A stretch of DNA of 64,000 nt from Symbiodinium microadriaticum (lineage: Eukaryota; Sar; Dinophyceae; Suessiales; Symbiodiniaceae). Positions 46,470 to 57,962 of this stretch are shown here, piece after piece. Made by a program: the position numbers and the translations under genes. The notes beneath the pieces are model-generated. The model did no database searches, was not told where the DNA came from, and saw only the letters and a program-made list of their open reading frames with translations. Location of the stretch: assembly GCA_001939145.1 (NCBI GenBank), contig LSRX01001561.1:1-64000 (forward strand), read 5' to 3'. Each line of letters begins with the position of its first letter. The first letter of the stretch is position 1.

Positions 46470-47194
46470 GATTGAGTGGTGCGGGAATTCTCCTGCTTTT
46501 ACAGCGGCTAAGCTCTTTTTGGTGCAGCTGCATGTTTGTGGGTTGGGTAGTTGTCTTGCGTAGCTTGCGCAGCAGGCCCTGGACCTTGGATAGCAACTGA
46601 AGATGACGTTTACTTTGTAGTACGACTCTGCCGCAGTCTAATGCTCGTGCTGCATCACTCAGTGGAAAGGCCGTGAAACTGCTTTAGTGATGCTTTCTTC
46701 CGACATGCAGAACCACGTGACCGAAGTGACTGTTACTTTGCATGCTCAGGCCCCGTGTCGCTGTGATGACAGCGAATGGATTGTACAGGCAGGCAGGGTA
46801 CCAGTCATTGCTTGTTAAACGGCCAATGAAGATGGTTGAGTCTAGTCTGTGCAGGCGGTGCTGTGATGACTGCGGTGCACCGCAAGGTTGAGGCAGCCGT
46901 GACATATGCCGACCTCTGGTCTCTTCCAGTCAAGAGTCGTAAGCCGCATACGCCACCAAGTCTTTAAACAGTGGCCTGTTTTGTTTCCGCCTCCAAGCCG
47001 CGGACATTTCTGGACGGAATCTCGCTCACCTGCAAACAGTTTCAATTGACGAACGTGGCAATGTGCACGCATCAAGGGGCAGTTTGTTCAGGATGAGCAG
47101 ATTCTGGCTAGGATGCTGTTTGCTCCATACGAGCCTTTTTTTTCCAATGTAGTAGGTGGGATTTGATAGCGCAATCAATGAACCGATCACCTGA
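46470..47194. other. No gene seen
   Basis: Short non-coding-looking frames on both strands. No recognisable element. Confidence 0.4.
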
Positions 47195-47791
47195 CACAAG
47201 GCACATGGTACAGGATGCACCGCTGTAGTAGTTGAGGAAGTTGCAGATCGCGAAGGCAGCTCAAGACGTAGGCACCCTCGCCTCCATGATGGTTGCCTGC
47301 AGCCTTTGTCGCTTGATGGCAGGGCGGCACGCCCGTTCATATCGGATGTATGGAGGCACATTCAGAACGATTTCAAAAGGGGTCCGTGTGCGCGCGAAAT
47401 TAGTGGTTCGTTGTTTGGTGGGACTCCATGCCGGACTTGCAAAATTTGACCTGTATTTTTATAAAAACAGAAGCGGTGTAGTGCATCCTACGTTGTGGTA
47501 CGGTGCAGGGTGCTTGTTTCGGGGAACTAGGCGCTTTGTGCTGCATGCGCCGCCGTGCCTCGCGGTTGGGTTTGGACTTGCCTGGCTAGTGGTTGCGAGC
47601 GCACGCCGTGGCACCAGAAGGAGTGCAAAATTCCGAGCCACAGATGGAGTTGCAAGTTAGGGTCCAACCCGACAAAGAGTCGGAAGAAAGCCCGCACCAG
47701 CAAAGAACAGGTGAGCCTCGACCAGCACGGGCTTGCCCAAAGCCCTAGCGATAAACTTGTGGACGAAAAGACCCGCACAATCGAAACTTGA
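47195..47791 (+). CDS. Candidate MYND zinc-finger protein, at least two exons
   Basis: An upstream exon, lacking an ATG and beginning near 47195, reads AVVVEEVADREGSSRRRHPR and PFISDVWRHIQNDFKRGPCA. The second exon starts at 47531 after AG, in the same frame. It encodes ALCAACAAVPRGWVWTC, then LASGCERTPWHQKECKIPSH and RWSC. This gives C-x2-C-x10-C-x4-C-x5-H-x3-C-x4-H-x3-C, close to the MYND pattern used for protein-protein contact. One ligand is His in place of Cys and the spacing near the end is short. A Lys/Ser-rich tail runs to the TGA at 47789. The donor of exon 1 is probably near 47380. Confidence 0.45.
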
Positions 47792-49479
47792 AAGCTCTGA
47801 AAGGTACCGGTAATGCAAAGAAGCACCGAACCCCACAAGAAGTGAAGGAATAAGATCACTGCACAGGATCCGAAAAAACATGTTCAATGTGACAGTGCAG
47901 AAAAAGCAAAAGGCTGGCAACACACGTTCTGCATGAAAGATCTCTCAGATGCGCAGGCTCGCCTACGAGTAGCGAGTGCCAGAAAGAGACGAACCTGACC
48001 CAAAAAGAGTGGCAAACCGTTCTGCGAGCCGCAAGGGAAAGGACAGATATGGGCAGATCCCGATTGCATCACTAGGACGGTGACAGGAATTGCCTACATG
48101 AAGGCAGGCCGTGAGCCCTAAAAGGAGTCGCAAACGAGTTGAAGAGGTGGACCTAAAGAAGCTAAATAGGCAGGCACAAATTACATGAGTCCCAATGACT
48201 AGAAACTGTTCCATACGGTGCAGATACATGTGTGCCTTTGTGCAGTGAATGCCTTAATTCAGACCGATCGCAAGTTGTGGGTCTGGAGTGCTGGTGTTGG
48301 TAGCGAAGACGCCAGTAGCTAGGCACCATGTCAGGCGTTCAATCGTGCTGGGACTGTACCTCAAAACGAAGTCCCCAAGACCTAATCTGCACCCTTAGTC
48401 CTTGGGCAGTGGGCAGTCTTTGATTGAATCCCTGCGTTTGGACATCTTCCTGAATTCGGTACATGGAAATGCTATGGGTGTGCTGGCGCCATTTTCCTCG
48501 CTGCAAAGGCTATCGCCATGTTACCTGCAAGGTCGTCAGTGGCAACAAGTGCAGTGTCTTTGCGTCGAAGATATCTAGCATGTGCGTCGATGTGCCCAGA
48601 AAGCAATATTGACAGACTTTGGGAAGAGAAGCAGTTTTTATTGCAAAGATATAGCAGAATCAGCACAGCATATGCAGTTGAAAGCACGCAGTAGGTGGAG
48701 CTGAGCAGACCTTTGTGAATAATTTTGTCGGCGCATGAACAGATTCGACGCATGAGGGGTGCACGTTTCCTCGATTGTGGCTGCTGAGTGATGTAAGTCG
48801 GCCAGGGCTGGATGCCAAACATTCAGCTACAGACTACATTTTTTGGATTAAGGCATGAATCGTTCTCAGGAACAGCCATCCAGCAGGTGCCGCATTTTTA
48901 GCACGTCATTTGCTGCTTGATGAATCGTTGTTTGAACCTTGAACTCCAAGTGGTACGTGACGCGGAACACTGCAGAACACTGCGGAGCATTGACTGCTTC
49001 CACTGTGCTTGTACAGTCTTTGCCCAAAGACTCGGGCAGTCCGGCGGCCCGGTATTCTTGGGTGCGGTCCAAACCGATGCAAGTCAGCGCAGCGAGGGGA
49101 ATCTCTGATGGAAGTGTCCTGGACTCTGGATTTGTACATGGTCCGGAGGCTGTCCTGCGCGATGGTGTGCTTCCGCCCTGGCCCAGTCTTATAAACACAC
49201 GCACGCACTAGGCACAACACGGTTTGCACTCTGTGTCGTCAATCGTTGCTTGTAGGCACTGCTAGCGCTGGATGTTTCATCCACCTCATGAATCGACAGT
49301 CTTCAACTCAGGTCAAGAATGAGCGAAGCCCCCCCGGATGAGGAGGACGAGGACTCGAACACAGTTTCACACTCTTCCTTGATATCTGCAGCCAATATTG
49401 CATAAGTGTTGGGCAAACGTACAAGGGCGTCACGAGGAGCTGTGAATATACAGAGCTAAAAGACGCATCTAGCCTATCA
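47792..49479. other. No gene seen
   Basis: Overlapping short frames only. No protein-like run on either strand stands out, and no repeat or mobile element is recognisable. Confidence 0.4.
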
Positions 49480-49713
49480 CCCCTTCCAGATTTCAAAACA
49501 CGGCCAGTCTGAAGAGCCTCTTCCAATTGGCGCCCACGCCCTTCGATTTTGTGCTCGGTGACGGTGCTGACAACATCGAAAGAACTCCAAACGTTTTGCC
49601 GGCACATACAAGCAGATGCCTTTGGATGACCGTCTGAGGAGCCGCCGCCACCTGGATCTGTTCAAAAGTATGGCGCCCAAAACATCCGGCTCCTGCTGCG
49701 TGCAGCATGGCTA
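49480..49713 (+). CDS. Possible exons of an unknown gene
   Basis: Two overlapping frames are protein-like: LKSLFQLAPTPFDFVLGDGA then DNIERTPNV near 49509-49595, and YKQMPLDDRLRSRRHLDLFK then SMAPKTSG, ending in a TAG, near 49607-49713. They could be joined by a short intron. No ATG and no family were recognised. Confidence 0.28.
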
Positions 49714-49883
49714 AGACTGCAAGCCGTGAAGCTGCGAAACTCTAAGTGCAGAGTGGTGTATTACACAGTGAAGTGCGCAAGGCTCGTCGGGAGACGCTGC
49801 CGGCAGGTGGTGGAGGAACGTTGCTTGTGGAACCTGCTGCAGACGAGTGGAGCGTGATACTTAGGATATAACGCGTATTCTGA

Positions 49884-49980
49884 GTACTACGTTGTATAGT
49901 TTGTTCTGGTAGCCCCTTTGGCACAAAGTGAAGCAAAGCCGTGCGTGCGCGGTTTGAGGGTTAACCTAAACCCTTGCATG
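49884..49980 (+). repeat. Left terminal repeat
   Basis: Shares CACGTTGTATAGTTTG-type sequence (here CTACGTTGTATAGTTTG) and GGTAGCCCCTTTGGCACAAA with the right copy, then a run containing GGTT...AACC. It is about 75-80% identical to 51646-51747 by eye. Confidence 0.7.
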
Positions 49981-50377
49981 GTAGCGGAGCCAGGGTATCC
50001 CAAGTGGACCTAAGCTCATCCTCTAGCCGCCCCCTCCGCAGAGGAAGAGGATGAGGGTTGCCCCGCTGGTTAGCCCCGCGGTGCCAGCTGTCGGTGCCAG
50101 GACGGTGTTGAAGAACCCTAAGAAGGGCATGGGAAAAGGCAAACCTACCCACAGACCTTGAGGGGGAGCCTGCTAGTGGAGGGGGTACCTGGCTTAGGAT
50201 GAGCCGACGTTGGTCCCCGAACCCTGCGCTTGGTCCCCGAACTCGCATCCTGCCAGTGGAGTGGGGCCCCTTTGGGAGACTGGCGAGAGGAAACTGTCTA
50301 CTGCTGGCTACAAGAGGCAAGGGAGGAGGCCAAGGTCTTCCGGAGAGCGCATGCATGGCTACCACAGTGACGACTTG

Positions 50378-51443
50378 ACTTGGATGTCGCCAATGTCACC
50401 GGTGAAAATGGCCGTGACCCGGTCTACGCCCCCCAGGCGGAGGACGGGCTACCAATGCTACCGAGGACTCCTCATGTCTTTGAGGAGCAGTTAAAGTGGC
50501 CGCTGGAAAATGCCCCCTGGGAGGCCTCGCTAGCGTGGGTCCCCAACTACAGCCCTGTCGAGCTAAATTCGAGGAGGACGTGAAGGAGGGTGTTCAAGCG
50601 GGCTAAGACGCGGTGGCTTCCGAGTGGAGTGGCTAGGTATGGAGACCGAGTACCCCACCTACAAGCTAGGACTCTCCCTGAAGCACACTACTTGGTGGGT
50701 CGAGTGGCTCCGCTTGCTAGCCGGAACTGGGAGGACCGAGGTTGGGTCCTTTGCCCAGGGGCTAGGAAGACTCGGATTTGCCTCCCGCGGTCCAAGTATG
50801 TGGATGGTTGGCGGACCGTCTGGAAGGAGGAGGGAGGCTACAAAAGCCCGAGCCGCTACTGGAGGGAGCGGCCCCGCTGAGCTTCTTCACGGACGCTAAG
50901 GCAGAGGGTGGCTGCGCATGGATTGGTGGCTTCCTCGAGCTAGTGGATGGATGTCAGGGCTCATGGTTTTTGCTGGAAGTGATGGATAGCTGGGCCCATG
51001 GGCCGACCCTGGCAAGGTCATCGGCGCTGGGTTCCCGACGGGGACGCTGAGAAGACGTCCCGGGTCGTATCCGCGGCCCGCGGCTACACCGACAACCAGT
51101 CGAACGAACCCTGCTACGGAAGGCCATGACCACCAAGTTCCCATCCACGCTAATCCTCATGGAGCTCGCTGAGGAGCTGTCAGCGAAGAGCTGTGAGCTC
51201 CAGCTACAGTGGATCAGAAGGGACCTGAACCAGCTAGCAGACGACCTCACGAACCAGAATTTCGCTAGCTTCGACCCGAACTTCAGGATTGACCTGAAAG
51301 GGGAAGTGCTAGAGTGGTGGTTGCTCGGTCGCCTCCTAGCTCATGCGACCAGCTACTTTGAGAGGTTGGGCACGGCTAGGAGGACCGATAGAGCACCGGC
51401 TAAGAGGTTCGCTAAGCGAGCCCGCAAGCTAGGTCCATGGTAG
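50378..51443 (+). pseudogene. RNase H-containing pol relic
   Basis: Fragments in different frames: PQAEDGLPMLPRTPHVFEEQ (about 50428), YPTYKLGLSLKHTTWWVEWL then LRLLAGTGRTEVGSFAQGLG (about 50654), LSFFTDAKAEGGCAWIGGFL (about 50878; first RNase H strand with Asp), RGYTDNQSNE (near 51075; catalytic Asp), then from 51126 MTTKFPSTLILMELAEELSA and LQWIRRDLNQLADDLTNQNF (the Asp-Asp after NQLA is the late RNase H site), ending RKLGPW-TAG. These match a protein family I know from Symbiodinium predictions. At least four frameshifts and a deletion between the second strand and TDNQSN make it non-functional. Confidence 0.65.
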
Positions 51444-51645
51444 CCTTTCGGCTTCGCAAGGAGATTGGCTAGCCCTGAATGCGGTTTCCGGCTAGAGACT
51501 TTCTCCGGGCGGCAGGGAACCTTCGCCACACCGCTAAAAAGAGTGAGTGTCTGCTTGACCTGTAGGTCGTGTGCTAAAGCCACAGCGTTGCTGCTACGAA
51601 CCCCAGGCGGTGACGTGGGGTGGTGGCGGGATTGGAAGTGCTAGC

Positions 51646-51747
51646 GAGTGTACCACGTTGTATAGTTTGCACGGGTAGCCCTTTTGGCACAAGGTGCAAA
51701 AAGAGGTTAGCCTGTGCCGTGTTGAAGGTTGTTTTAAACCTTGCACT
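51646..51747 (+). repeat. Right terminal repeat
   Basis: Contains CCACGTTGTATAGTTTG and GGGTAGCCCTTTTGGCACAAG. The latter resembles the dinoflagellate spliced leader CCGTAGCCATTTTGGCTCAAG at 17 of 21 positions. Confidence 0.7.
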
Positions 51748-53468
51748 TCAACATCGGCGCGTTTACTGATCGCTGGTATAGCTCCTAACAACAAAGTTGC
51801 TACAAGGAGCAGTGCACTGCTAGGACAGCAGCTCCGAAGTCCTCATTGAGGCCTTCCTGTCCTCTTGTAACCAATGCGAATCGTCCATGATCACAGCAAC
51901 TGGCAGTCTCGTGGGGATCATATCGTCATGTCACATTCTATGTTGCATCCTGCATAGTTTGTCAAAGTAGCTTCGGTTCTGGGTTCTCCACTCGGGCCGC
52001 GCCGGGGTCGTGGCTTCCTGGAATTTCCTTTCATGCGGTTTTTGGGTCCGATCATGTTTCACCACTAATTTGTCCCATGGCTCCTTATGCTCCTTTCCTG
52101 GTTCGGATGGGTGGGACGTTGAGCTCGCTGGTTTTCGCTCCTTTCACGACCTCGGCTCTGGGTGGGATGGCATGGCCCTTTCGTTTCGATTGCGCTTTAG
52201 TCAGGGCGACGGTTTCGTTCCGGCAGCTTTGCAGTCAAGTCTGTCTGTGCTCTGGGTTTCCCATTTGATCTTGTCTTGCTCGACGCAGCTGCTTGCACCG
52301 GGTATCGGCCTACGTTAGGGTTTGGGTTCTGGCTTCGATTTTTATGTCTTGGATTGAAATTCATGCCGCTGTTTTGAAGCAGCTGCTTCCCCAGCTTCTG
52401 AGCATGCATGGTGATGGCCACTTTGGCGTGTCGAAATTGTTGTGCCTCTTTGGGGATGTGTGTGTACGTATGTATATGTGTGTTTGCATGTTTGTCTCTC
52501 TATTCTCTCTGTGTGTTTGTGCAGTTGATCAGTTCGCTTCAGTGCACCCGACCTGAAATGGAAAACGCAGTCGGAAAACCAGGCGGGCCCTTTCAGAAAC
52601 GTGATTCAGAAAACAATATCGGACACGCCGATGACGGATTCACAAAACAACGCACAATCATGCTCCCGCTGCTGCTGTTGTTGTTGCTGCTGCTTCTTTC
52701 GCTGGTGAGGCTGATCTTCCTGCTGCACTGCCTCACACAGGAAAGCAGAGCCGGCAGAGCCCTGCGGAACCACTATGGTATTTGAGCCCAACATTTCCTT
52801 CAAACGCCGAGGGTTTCCGACAACTTACAACTTCTTCTTCTAAGGTAAAGGGCTTGCCAACCAGCATCTTCTTCTTTTGGGGTTGGGCCGCCACCCACAA
52901 GCTTCGCTTGTTGTCCTCAATTGCTCCCGACGTTGTGCGAATCTTCGCGTTTGACGAATCATCATTATCCCGTGTTTTCGGAAACTGTTTTCCTGAATTT
53001 CGTTGGTTCTCCGAATCGGTTCCTCTGAGTCTTCGAGTTTGGTTTCCAGATCAGTCCATATCCGGGCTTGCACTCCTGCAAGCAGGGATTCGATGAGTGG
53101 CGGCGAGATCATGCTGACCGCAGTCGTCGCTTGGATCTTCTCGCGCGGGAATCCCGGATGTTCTGCCGAAGCACCTCTGTTGTGAGCTTTGCTTTCCTCG
53201 CGGCTCACAGCACAGCATACAAATATGTCATCGTCTGCATTGATGATACTGGTGATGATGTCGATGATGATGATGATGATGATGACGATGATGGTGACAG
53301 TGATTGTGATGATAAATGGTTATGTCTGTGTTCGATGATGATGGCGCGGATGCCACGAATGAAGGTGGAGGGTGGACTCGTTTAGCTGGTCGAGGTATTC
53401 AAAGTTCATGATTTGTGTATGCGTCTGGTCCCGACCTGCAAGGCCACTGCTGATGTCGCACAACATCA
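51748..53468. other. Gene-poor stretch with simple repeats
   Basis: Holds a GTTAGGGTTTGGGTT telomere-like block near 52314-52328, a GTGTGT-rich tract near 52455-52530, a CTG/TTG trinucleotide run near 52669-52702 and a GAT/GATGATGAT run near 53237-53312. A segment near 52848-53010 resembles the minisatellite region at 30385-30580 (GCTTGCCAACCAGCATCTTC, CCACCCACAAGCTT, CCGTGTTTTCG). No gene is evident. Confidence 0.5.
53237..53312. repeat. GAT/ATG trinucleotide microsatellite
   Basis: An imperfect run of GATGAT units including eight nearly perfect consecutive repeats, giving a poly-Asp frame by chance. Confidence 0.85.
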
Positions 53469-54156
53469 GTGTTTGCTGCTCAGTTTGTCGACGAATCTTG
53501 TTCGGCAGAGAACATGTCTATCGGCCCCGAATTTTTTCTGTCTGTGTCACGAACGACCCTGTGTATCTGGAACAAGGCTGCAGCGTTGCGTGGCGTTAGA
53601 CTTTCTGAAGCAGAAAATTGCGCCCCGAATGTGGCAGTAGAGGAGTGTCGCATGCAGCGCGCCTTGGAGCGTCGCTTCATGACGCATCCGAGCTTGTCAG
53701 TTTGCCGAAAGGGTTTAGCCGAAGGCGATTGGTGTGGGCGGAGTAATTAGCTCAAATCATTCACACCTGTGATCTCCTCGCATGCTGCCAGACGAGCATG
53801 ATGCACGGCATCTCTGTCGATTTTGACAAAGCTAGCGGCAAGCGTGTGACCAGCTGCGAGCGTTTAGGATCGGTGGACCGATGATGCCTCGCTTGGTGAT
53901 TGCAAGTCAGGTGTACAGGCTTGACTTTGGACAGAACGAGGCTACGAGGGTGGAAGTCTGCAGAGAAAGTGGCACAGTTGATGCCACGCCACTATCTGAC
54001 TTTCTTGGCACTGGTGGTCGCAATCAATCGGGCCCTGTGCAGTGTCCGCCGGATGTCCTTCGAAGTATCTCTGCGGGCTACTCCGGCTACTTCTTCGTCC
54101 ATCCCCATGCCAGGCCATGCTGTTGGGATGACCGCTTATCTGCTCCCGCTTTTTGA
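53469..54156 (+). CDS. Possible exons of an unknown gene
   Basis: The frame 53469-53750 is protein-like (MSIGPEFFLSVSRTTLCIWN, LRGVRLSEAENCAPNVAVEE) and ends TAA-like shortly after. A short frame near 53801-53872 reads MHGISVDFDKASGKRVTSCE. The frame 53881-54156 reads VYRLDFGQNEATRVEVCRES and GYSGYFFVHPHARPCC. No domain was recognised and joins were not established. Confidence 0.3.
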
Positions 54157-54423
54157 GCTGTGATCAGGTTCTGCCACGCCGCCCTCAAGCAAAGCAAGGA
54201 AGGTTTAGCACAGGACTTCTCCAATCCACACTGAAGTAAAGGCTGCCCCCAGATTCAGATCCCACCATATCAAGAGCTCCTTCAAACCTTCACAGCATCT
54301 ATTGGCACAACTCGGGCTGGCTCCTCCGCGGCTGCGCTGCGTCCTAAGATGGCCGAGCGAGCCGAAAACGAAGGCCACGAGGCCTGACGTGACATTGACA
54401 TTGATATCGCTCTAAGCTTAGAC

Positions 54424-55119
54424 TCAGTGGTCTCGTCGTTCGGAGGGAATAAAAAGGAGAAAGTTGACGGAATGCTTGACATGTGCTGGTGGCAGTCGAT
54501 GTTTGCAACGAAGGCGAGCTTGCTCGTTTGCATGCTGACCTTGTATGGGACATGTAGTCTGGCTGTCGGATTTGCTGGCCAGTGCCTCGAAACGAGAAAA
54601 CAGGCCCGAAAGGCCAGGACCATGCTGAACTGGAGGCTTTGACTCGCCGCCTCCAAGACGTACAGTAGCTGTCTCCGCTGCGCAAGCGGAAACTCCTCTT
54701 CCCGACTGAGCTAAGAAGCGAACGAAAAGATTGAGCTTCTCTCTGTAGGCCGATCCTCCAACGCCTGAAGAGGCCCGGTGGCCTGAGGGCAGGTCGAGTG
54801 CGATTTCCGTGTCTTCCATTGTCCTCCATCCCGGCCCATCCTGGATAACCGCCGAGTGATGCTGCAGTGTTGCTGGAGTTGTGCCAACATAAACTTCGAT
54901 TTGTGTGTCTGCGCGCATTTGCAAACGTTCTAATGATGCAGCTGCGGCAAGGAGGTGGAGCAAGTCGATGTTGTTGTTCGTGGGGTGCATGGAGAACAGG
55001 CGCCCCTCCCGCAATGTCACATCTTGCAGAGGTGTGACCTGTTCCTCGCACTGTATGGCGAGTTTTGGGAGAACATGCGAGCCCAGAGCCGTGACAGGTG
55101 GCCCTGCTGCAGCTCCCAG
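54424..55119 (-). CDS. Probable exon of an unknown minus-strand gene
   Basis: On the minus strand an AG acceptor before 55119 opens a long frame that reads SQLGAAAGPPVTALGSHVLP, QVTPLQDVTLREGRLFSMHP, NNNIDLLHLLAAAASLERLQ, ADTQIEVYVGTTPATLQHHS and YREKLNLFVRFLAQ. It becomes less protein-like after about 54700 (so the true exon may end there) and stops at 54424. Overlapping frames on the plus strand are weaker. It looks globular with an N-terminal helical part; no family was recognised. Confidence 0.45.
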   Translation of the reverse strand: MGAAAGPPVTALGSHVLPKLAIQCEEQVTPLQDVTLREGRLFSMHPTNNNIDLLHLLAAAASLERLQMRADTQIEVYVGTTPATLQHHSAVIQDGPGWRTMEDTEIALDLPSGHRASSGVGGSAYREKLNLFVRFLAQSGRGVSACAAETATVRLGGGESKPPVQHGPGLSGLFSRFEALASKSDSQTTCPIQGQHANEQARLRCKHRLPPAHVKHSVNFLLFIPSERRDH

Positions 55120-57857
55120 CTGCGAAGGCGACCATCATGGATGCCAAGGACAGGACCGGAGCTTGGCAGAAGACTTTGGGACTGCGATGCTGTCAGCGAA
55201 CCTAAGCAATGACAACCGGGCACATGCAAGGGAGTACCAATAGACATCTCGACACACGAGAAACCTACTAAGACGACGCCTGCCATGCACATCCAGAGTT
55301 GTTTGTCACTTCTGCTTGTGCCAGATTGCTCTGAGCTCTCTGCTGCTGGTGCCTCTCTATACGTGGCTCGATCTTTATGAGTTTATGCGAGTGCTGCTTT
55401 TCCGGCGTGTCGATTTTGGTTGCAGAGTTTTGCCGAGGCAGCAGCTGTTGCTATCATGCAGCGAAGATGTGCCGGGAGACCACGAAGAGCTTGCCTTTCT
55501 GAAAGGCCATGCGTAAGGCAAAACACAGAAGCTGATTCGGGCAGTTGAGCATGCACTGCTTGGCAGCAGGAGGGCACCACCAGAGAGGGAGAGAGAGAAA
55601 GAGTCCAACCTCTTTTTCCGAATGCAGTTTGCCATGGGAAAGCTCTTCTCCATCCCGTCTTTTCTCCTCCGACTTCGAGTGGCCCTTTCGCTGACTTAGT
55701 TTGGTTGAACTCTTCAAGTGTGTCGGGCAGACAGCACACTTGCCCGCCTCAGCATGGGTCGGAAGCCCGAGCGTCCGCCTGGAGATGGCGCTTGCACACC
55801 ATCCGCATGCGTGGTATGTATTGCACTTGCGTCGTCTTGCAGCAGGTGCATACGCGCATGCATGTAGGCCTTCCGCGTGATTCTGGTAACGGAGAGGCCT
55901 AACCTACTTAGCCCCCGACACTGCTCAGTGCGCATCATGCAAGATCTCCGAGCCTTTCTCCAGGCAACGTGCGTCGCTGCAGTCGCCGCAGGCAGAAGGA
56001 GGCAGTGGCCCCACAAGCGGATGGCATGGATGCACAATGATGCACATCAGGCTTTCCGCGCCGGGGGCCGGGCCACCCCGGGTGTTTGGAACTGTGGCCC
56101 TTCTCCGCCTTATCCGCCACGCCATCACCAACGTCTGTCGGAGTTTTTGCGGAGTTACGCGCAAATACGTGGGGTTCAGACGCTTCCCACCTCTCATGGC
56201 GCGCGCAGTCGGGCCCGGTCAAGAAGTCAAGCCTGTCTACGGCGGCTGATACGTGGTCGCCTTTCTCCGATGGTCTTTCTCCCGTGCTCTGTCCCTGGGC
56301 TGCGGTACGGTGTTGCAGCTCGCGACCTATAGGGTCACTCCGTGGCTCGGCCGGGTAGTCGGTCATCTCCGCTGGGGGCTTTTTGCCAGACCGTCATTCA
56401 CGTCCGCGATATCTTCGCCGAGGTCATGGTGATAGTGGACTTTTGCCTGACTACCCGCATCCAGTTCGCCTTGAGCTGAAACGTTCTGGGCAGGACCCGT
56501 CTGTCAACAGGATCATCCCGAACTCTCTGTGCCGGACGGGCGCAGACTATGTGCCCGGGCGTGAATGCGCTACGGCGAAAAACGGCATGCGATGTTATAC
56601 GATTCTGGAATCTACAAGTTTGTCACAAATTTCACACAAGATCAGCTATGCGTTTGTTGGAAAGCTTTCTTTTGGCCCCGACTCGGATTTCTGCGGCAGG
56701 CGCTGACTCGCCCTTCTTGGAGCTCTGCTATGTCCGCCTGTCGTTTGACGAGGCGGAGTCGGCCAAGTTACTCGTCCATGCCGCGGGCTTAAAAAGGTCT
56801 TCTGCGCGGCCCTGCAACCCTGACGGGCCGAGAAGATTTCTGGAAATATGGCTGAGAAACACAAGTCGTTGTCAGACGTTGTCAGTTTCAGTGATGTGCG
56901 GCAATATGACATATTGTCACAATGGCCATTGGTTCCCCATGTTAAACGGGTCTGAGGCGTGGCGAGGTGAAGCATCGGAGGTCGAGAGCCTTTGGCTCGC
57001 TTGCCTGCCATGCCACTAGTTCCGGATGCACCAGGACCAGAAGTCCTGAGCTGTTCCCTGAAATGGCAGGCAGTGCCTGATCGCACGGGCGTGTCCAGAT
57101 CATCGAAGTGAGGAGGAGTCGTATCCACAAACAGAAAAGAGAGAAGAATAGAGGAGAACATCTCATGCAGACGCCGTGCGCGATCTCGGCAGGATGGCCG
57201 GACGGCTTTGCTCTCTGCGGCTCTCCAGGGCCACCTCGAGGCGCTGACAAGGCGAAGTGCTCTGTGCTGGGCCGTGCTGGTGTGCCGAGGTGGCAAAGCA
57301 GCTGTGCCGGGCTGGCCGGGATCTCTCTGATTCGCCTTCTCAGACGGAGACCATCACAGCCAAGGCGCCGTCGTTGATCCAGAAGAAACCGATGGCGCTT
57401 CGCCGATGCTTCTTCGCCAGCAACAACAGCGGCTTGTTGATAGGAGCAAGCAGTGAAAGCTTTGTCTTTAGTGCATCATGTCGATCGACGGTGGAGCGCA
57501 GATGCGAAGAGCCGCTGCACCCACTTCCTCCTCTTGTCCGTCACCACCCCTTGTGTCTTGTGTATTCTCCGCTGCCTGAGGCTTGCAGCTGCAATGCAGG
57601 GCAGACTGGAGGTGCTTGTGCTCTCCACTTGCCCCCAGAGCTCTTGATGCGAAATCCAGTCACGGGCTGCAATCCATTCTGCTAATTTCTCGGCCCCTCT
57701 TGCCGATATTTACCGTCGTCGACCGTTGATTTGTGCATGTGTGTTCCCGGCGGGTGATCTGAATGGCCGTAGGTGAACGTGCACCCACATGTTTTGCCAA
57801 TGCAAGATGCAGGCAGAAATGATCACAAGCGAGTGAGTACATTATTGACACACATAC
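55120..57857. other. Mostly unassigned; one RNase H relic fragment
   Basis: Near 56460-56535 the sequence CAGTTCGCCTTGAG...TCTGTCAACAGGATC parallels 5734-5785 in the first RT relic (QFAL, then DPSVNRII against DPSVNGI), so a second, much more decayed copy of that family probably lies around 56.25-56.8 kb. A frame at 56549-57019 (ADSPFLELCYVRLSFDEAES) is protein-like but unrecognised. Nothing else is supportable. Confidence 0.35.
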
Positions 57858-57962
57858 GTGTGTATGTATGTATGTATGTATGTATGTACGTACGTACGTA
57901 CGTATGTATGTATGTATACACATAAACGTACTCTATGTGTGTGTGTATATATCTATATAACT
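57858..57962. repeat. GTAT/GTAC microsatellite
   Basis: Six or more GTAT units, four GTAC units, further GTAT units and then a GT/TA tail. Similar in type to the tract at 18.43-18.59 kb. Confidence 0.95.

Larger units (their letters stand above)
49884..51747 (+). mobile_element. Decayed RT/RNase H retroelement between direct terminal repeats
   Basis: About 1.86 kb bounded by two ~100 bp direct repeats (49884-49980 and 51646-51747). Between them is a multi-frame relic of a reverse-transcriptase/RNase H protein. The arrangement is an element with terminal direct repeats and internal deletion. It could be DIRS-like or an LTR-type derivative, or a retroposed mRNA given the spliced-leader-like block in both ends. 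The exact class is unresolved. Confidence 0.6.

Noticed and set aside
52314..52328. Interstitial telomere array
   Set aside because: Only two degenerate TTTAGGG-like units, too few to claim a telomere remnant.
57858..57962. Regular short repeats that could be mistaken for a CRISPR array
   Set aside because: They are simple GTAT/GTAC microsatellite units without spacers, in eukaryotic DNA.
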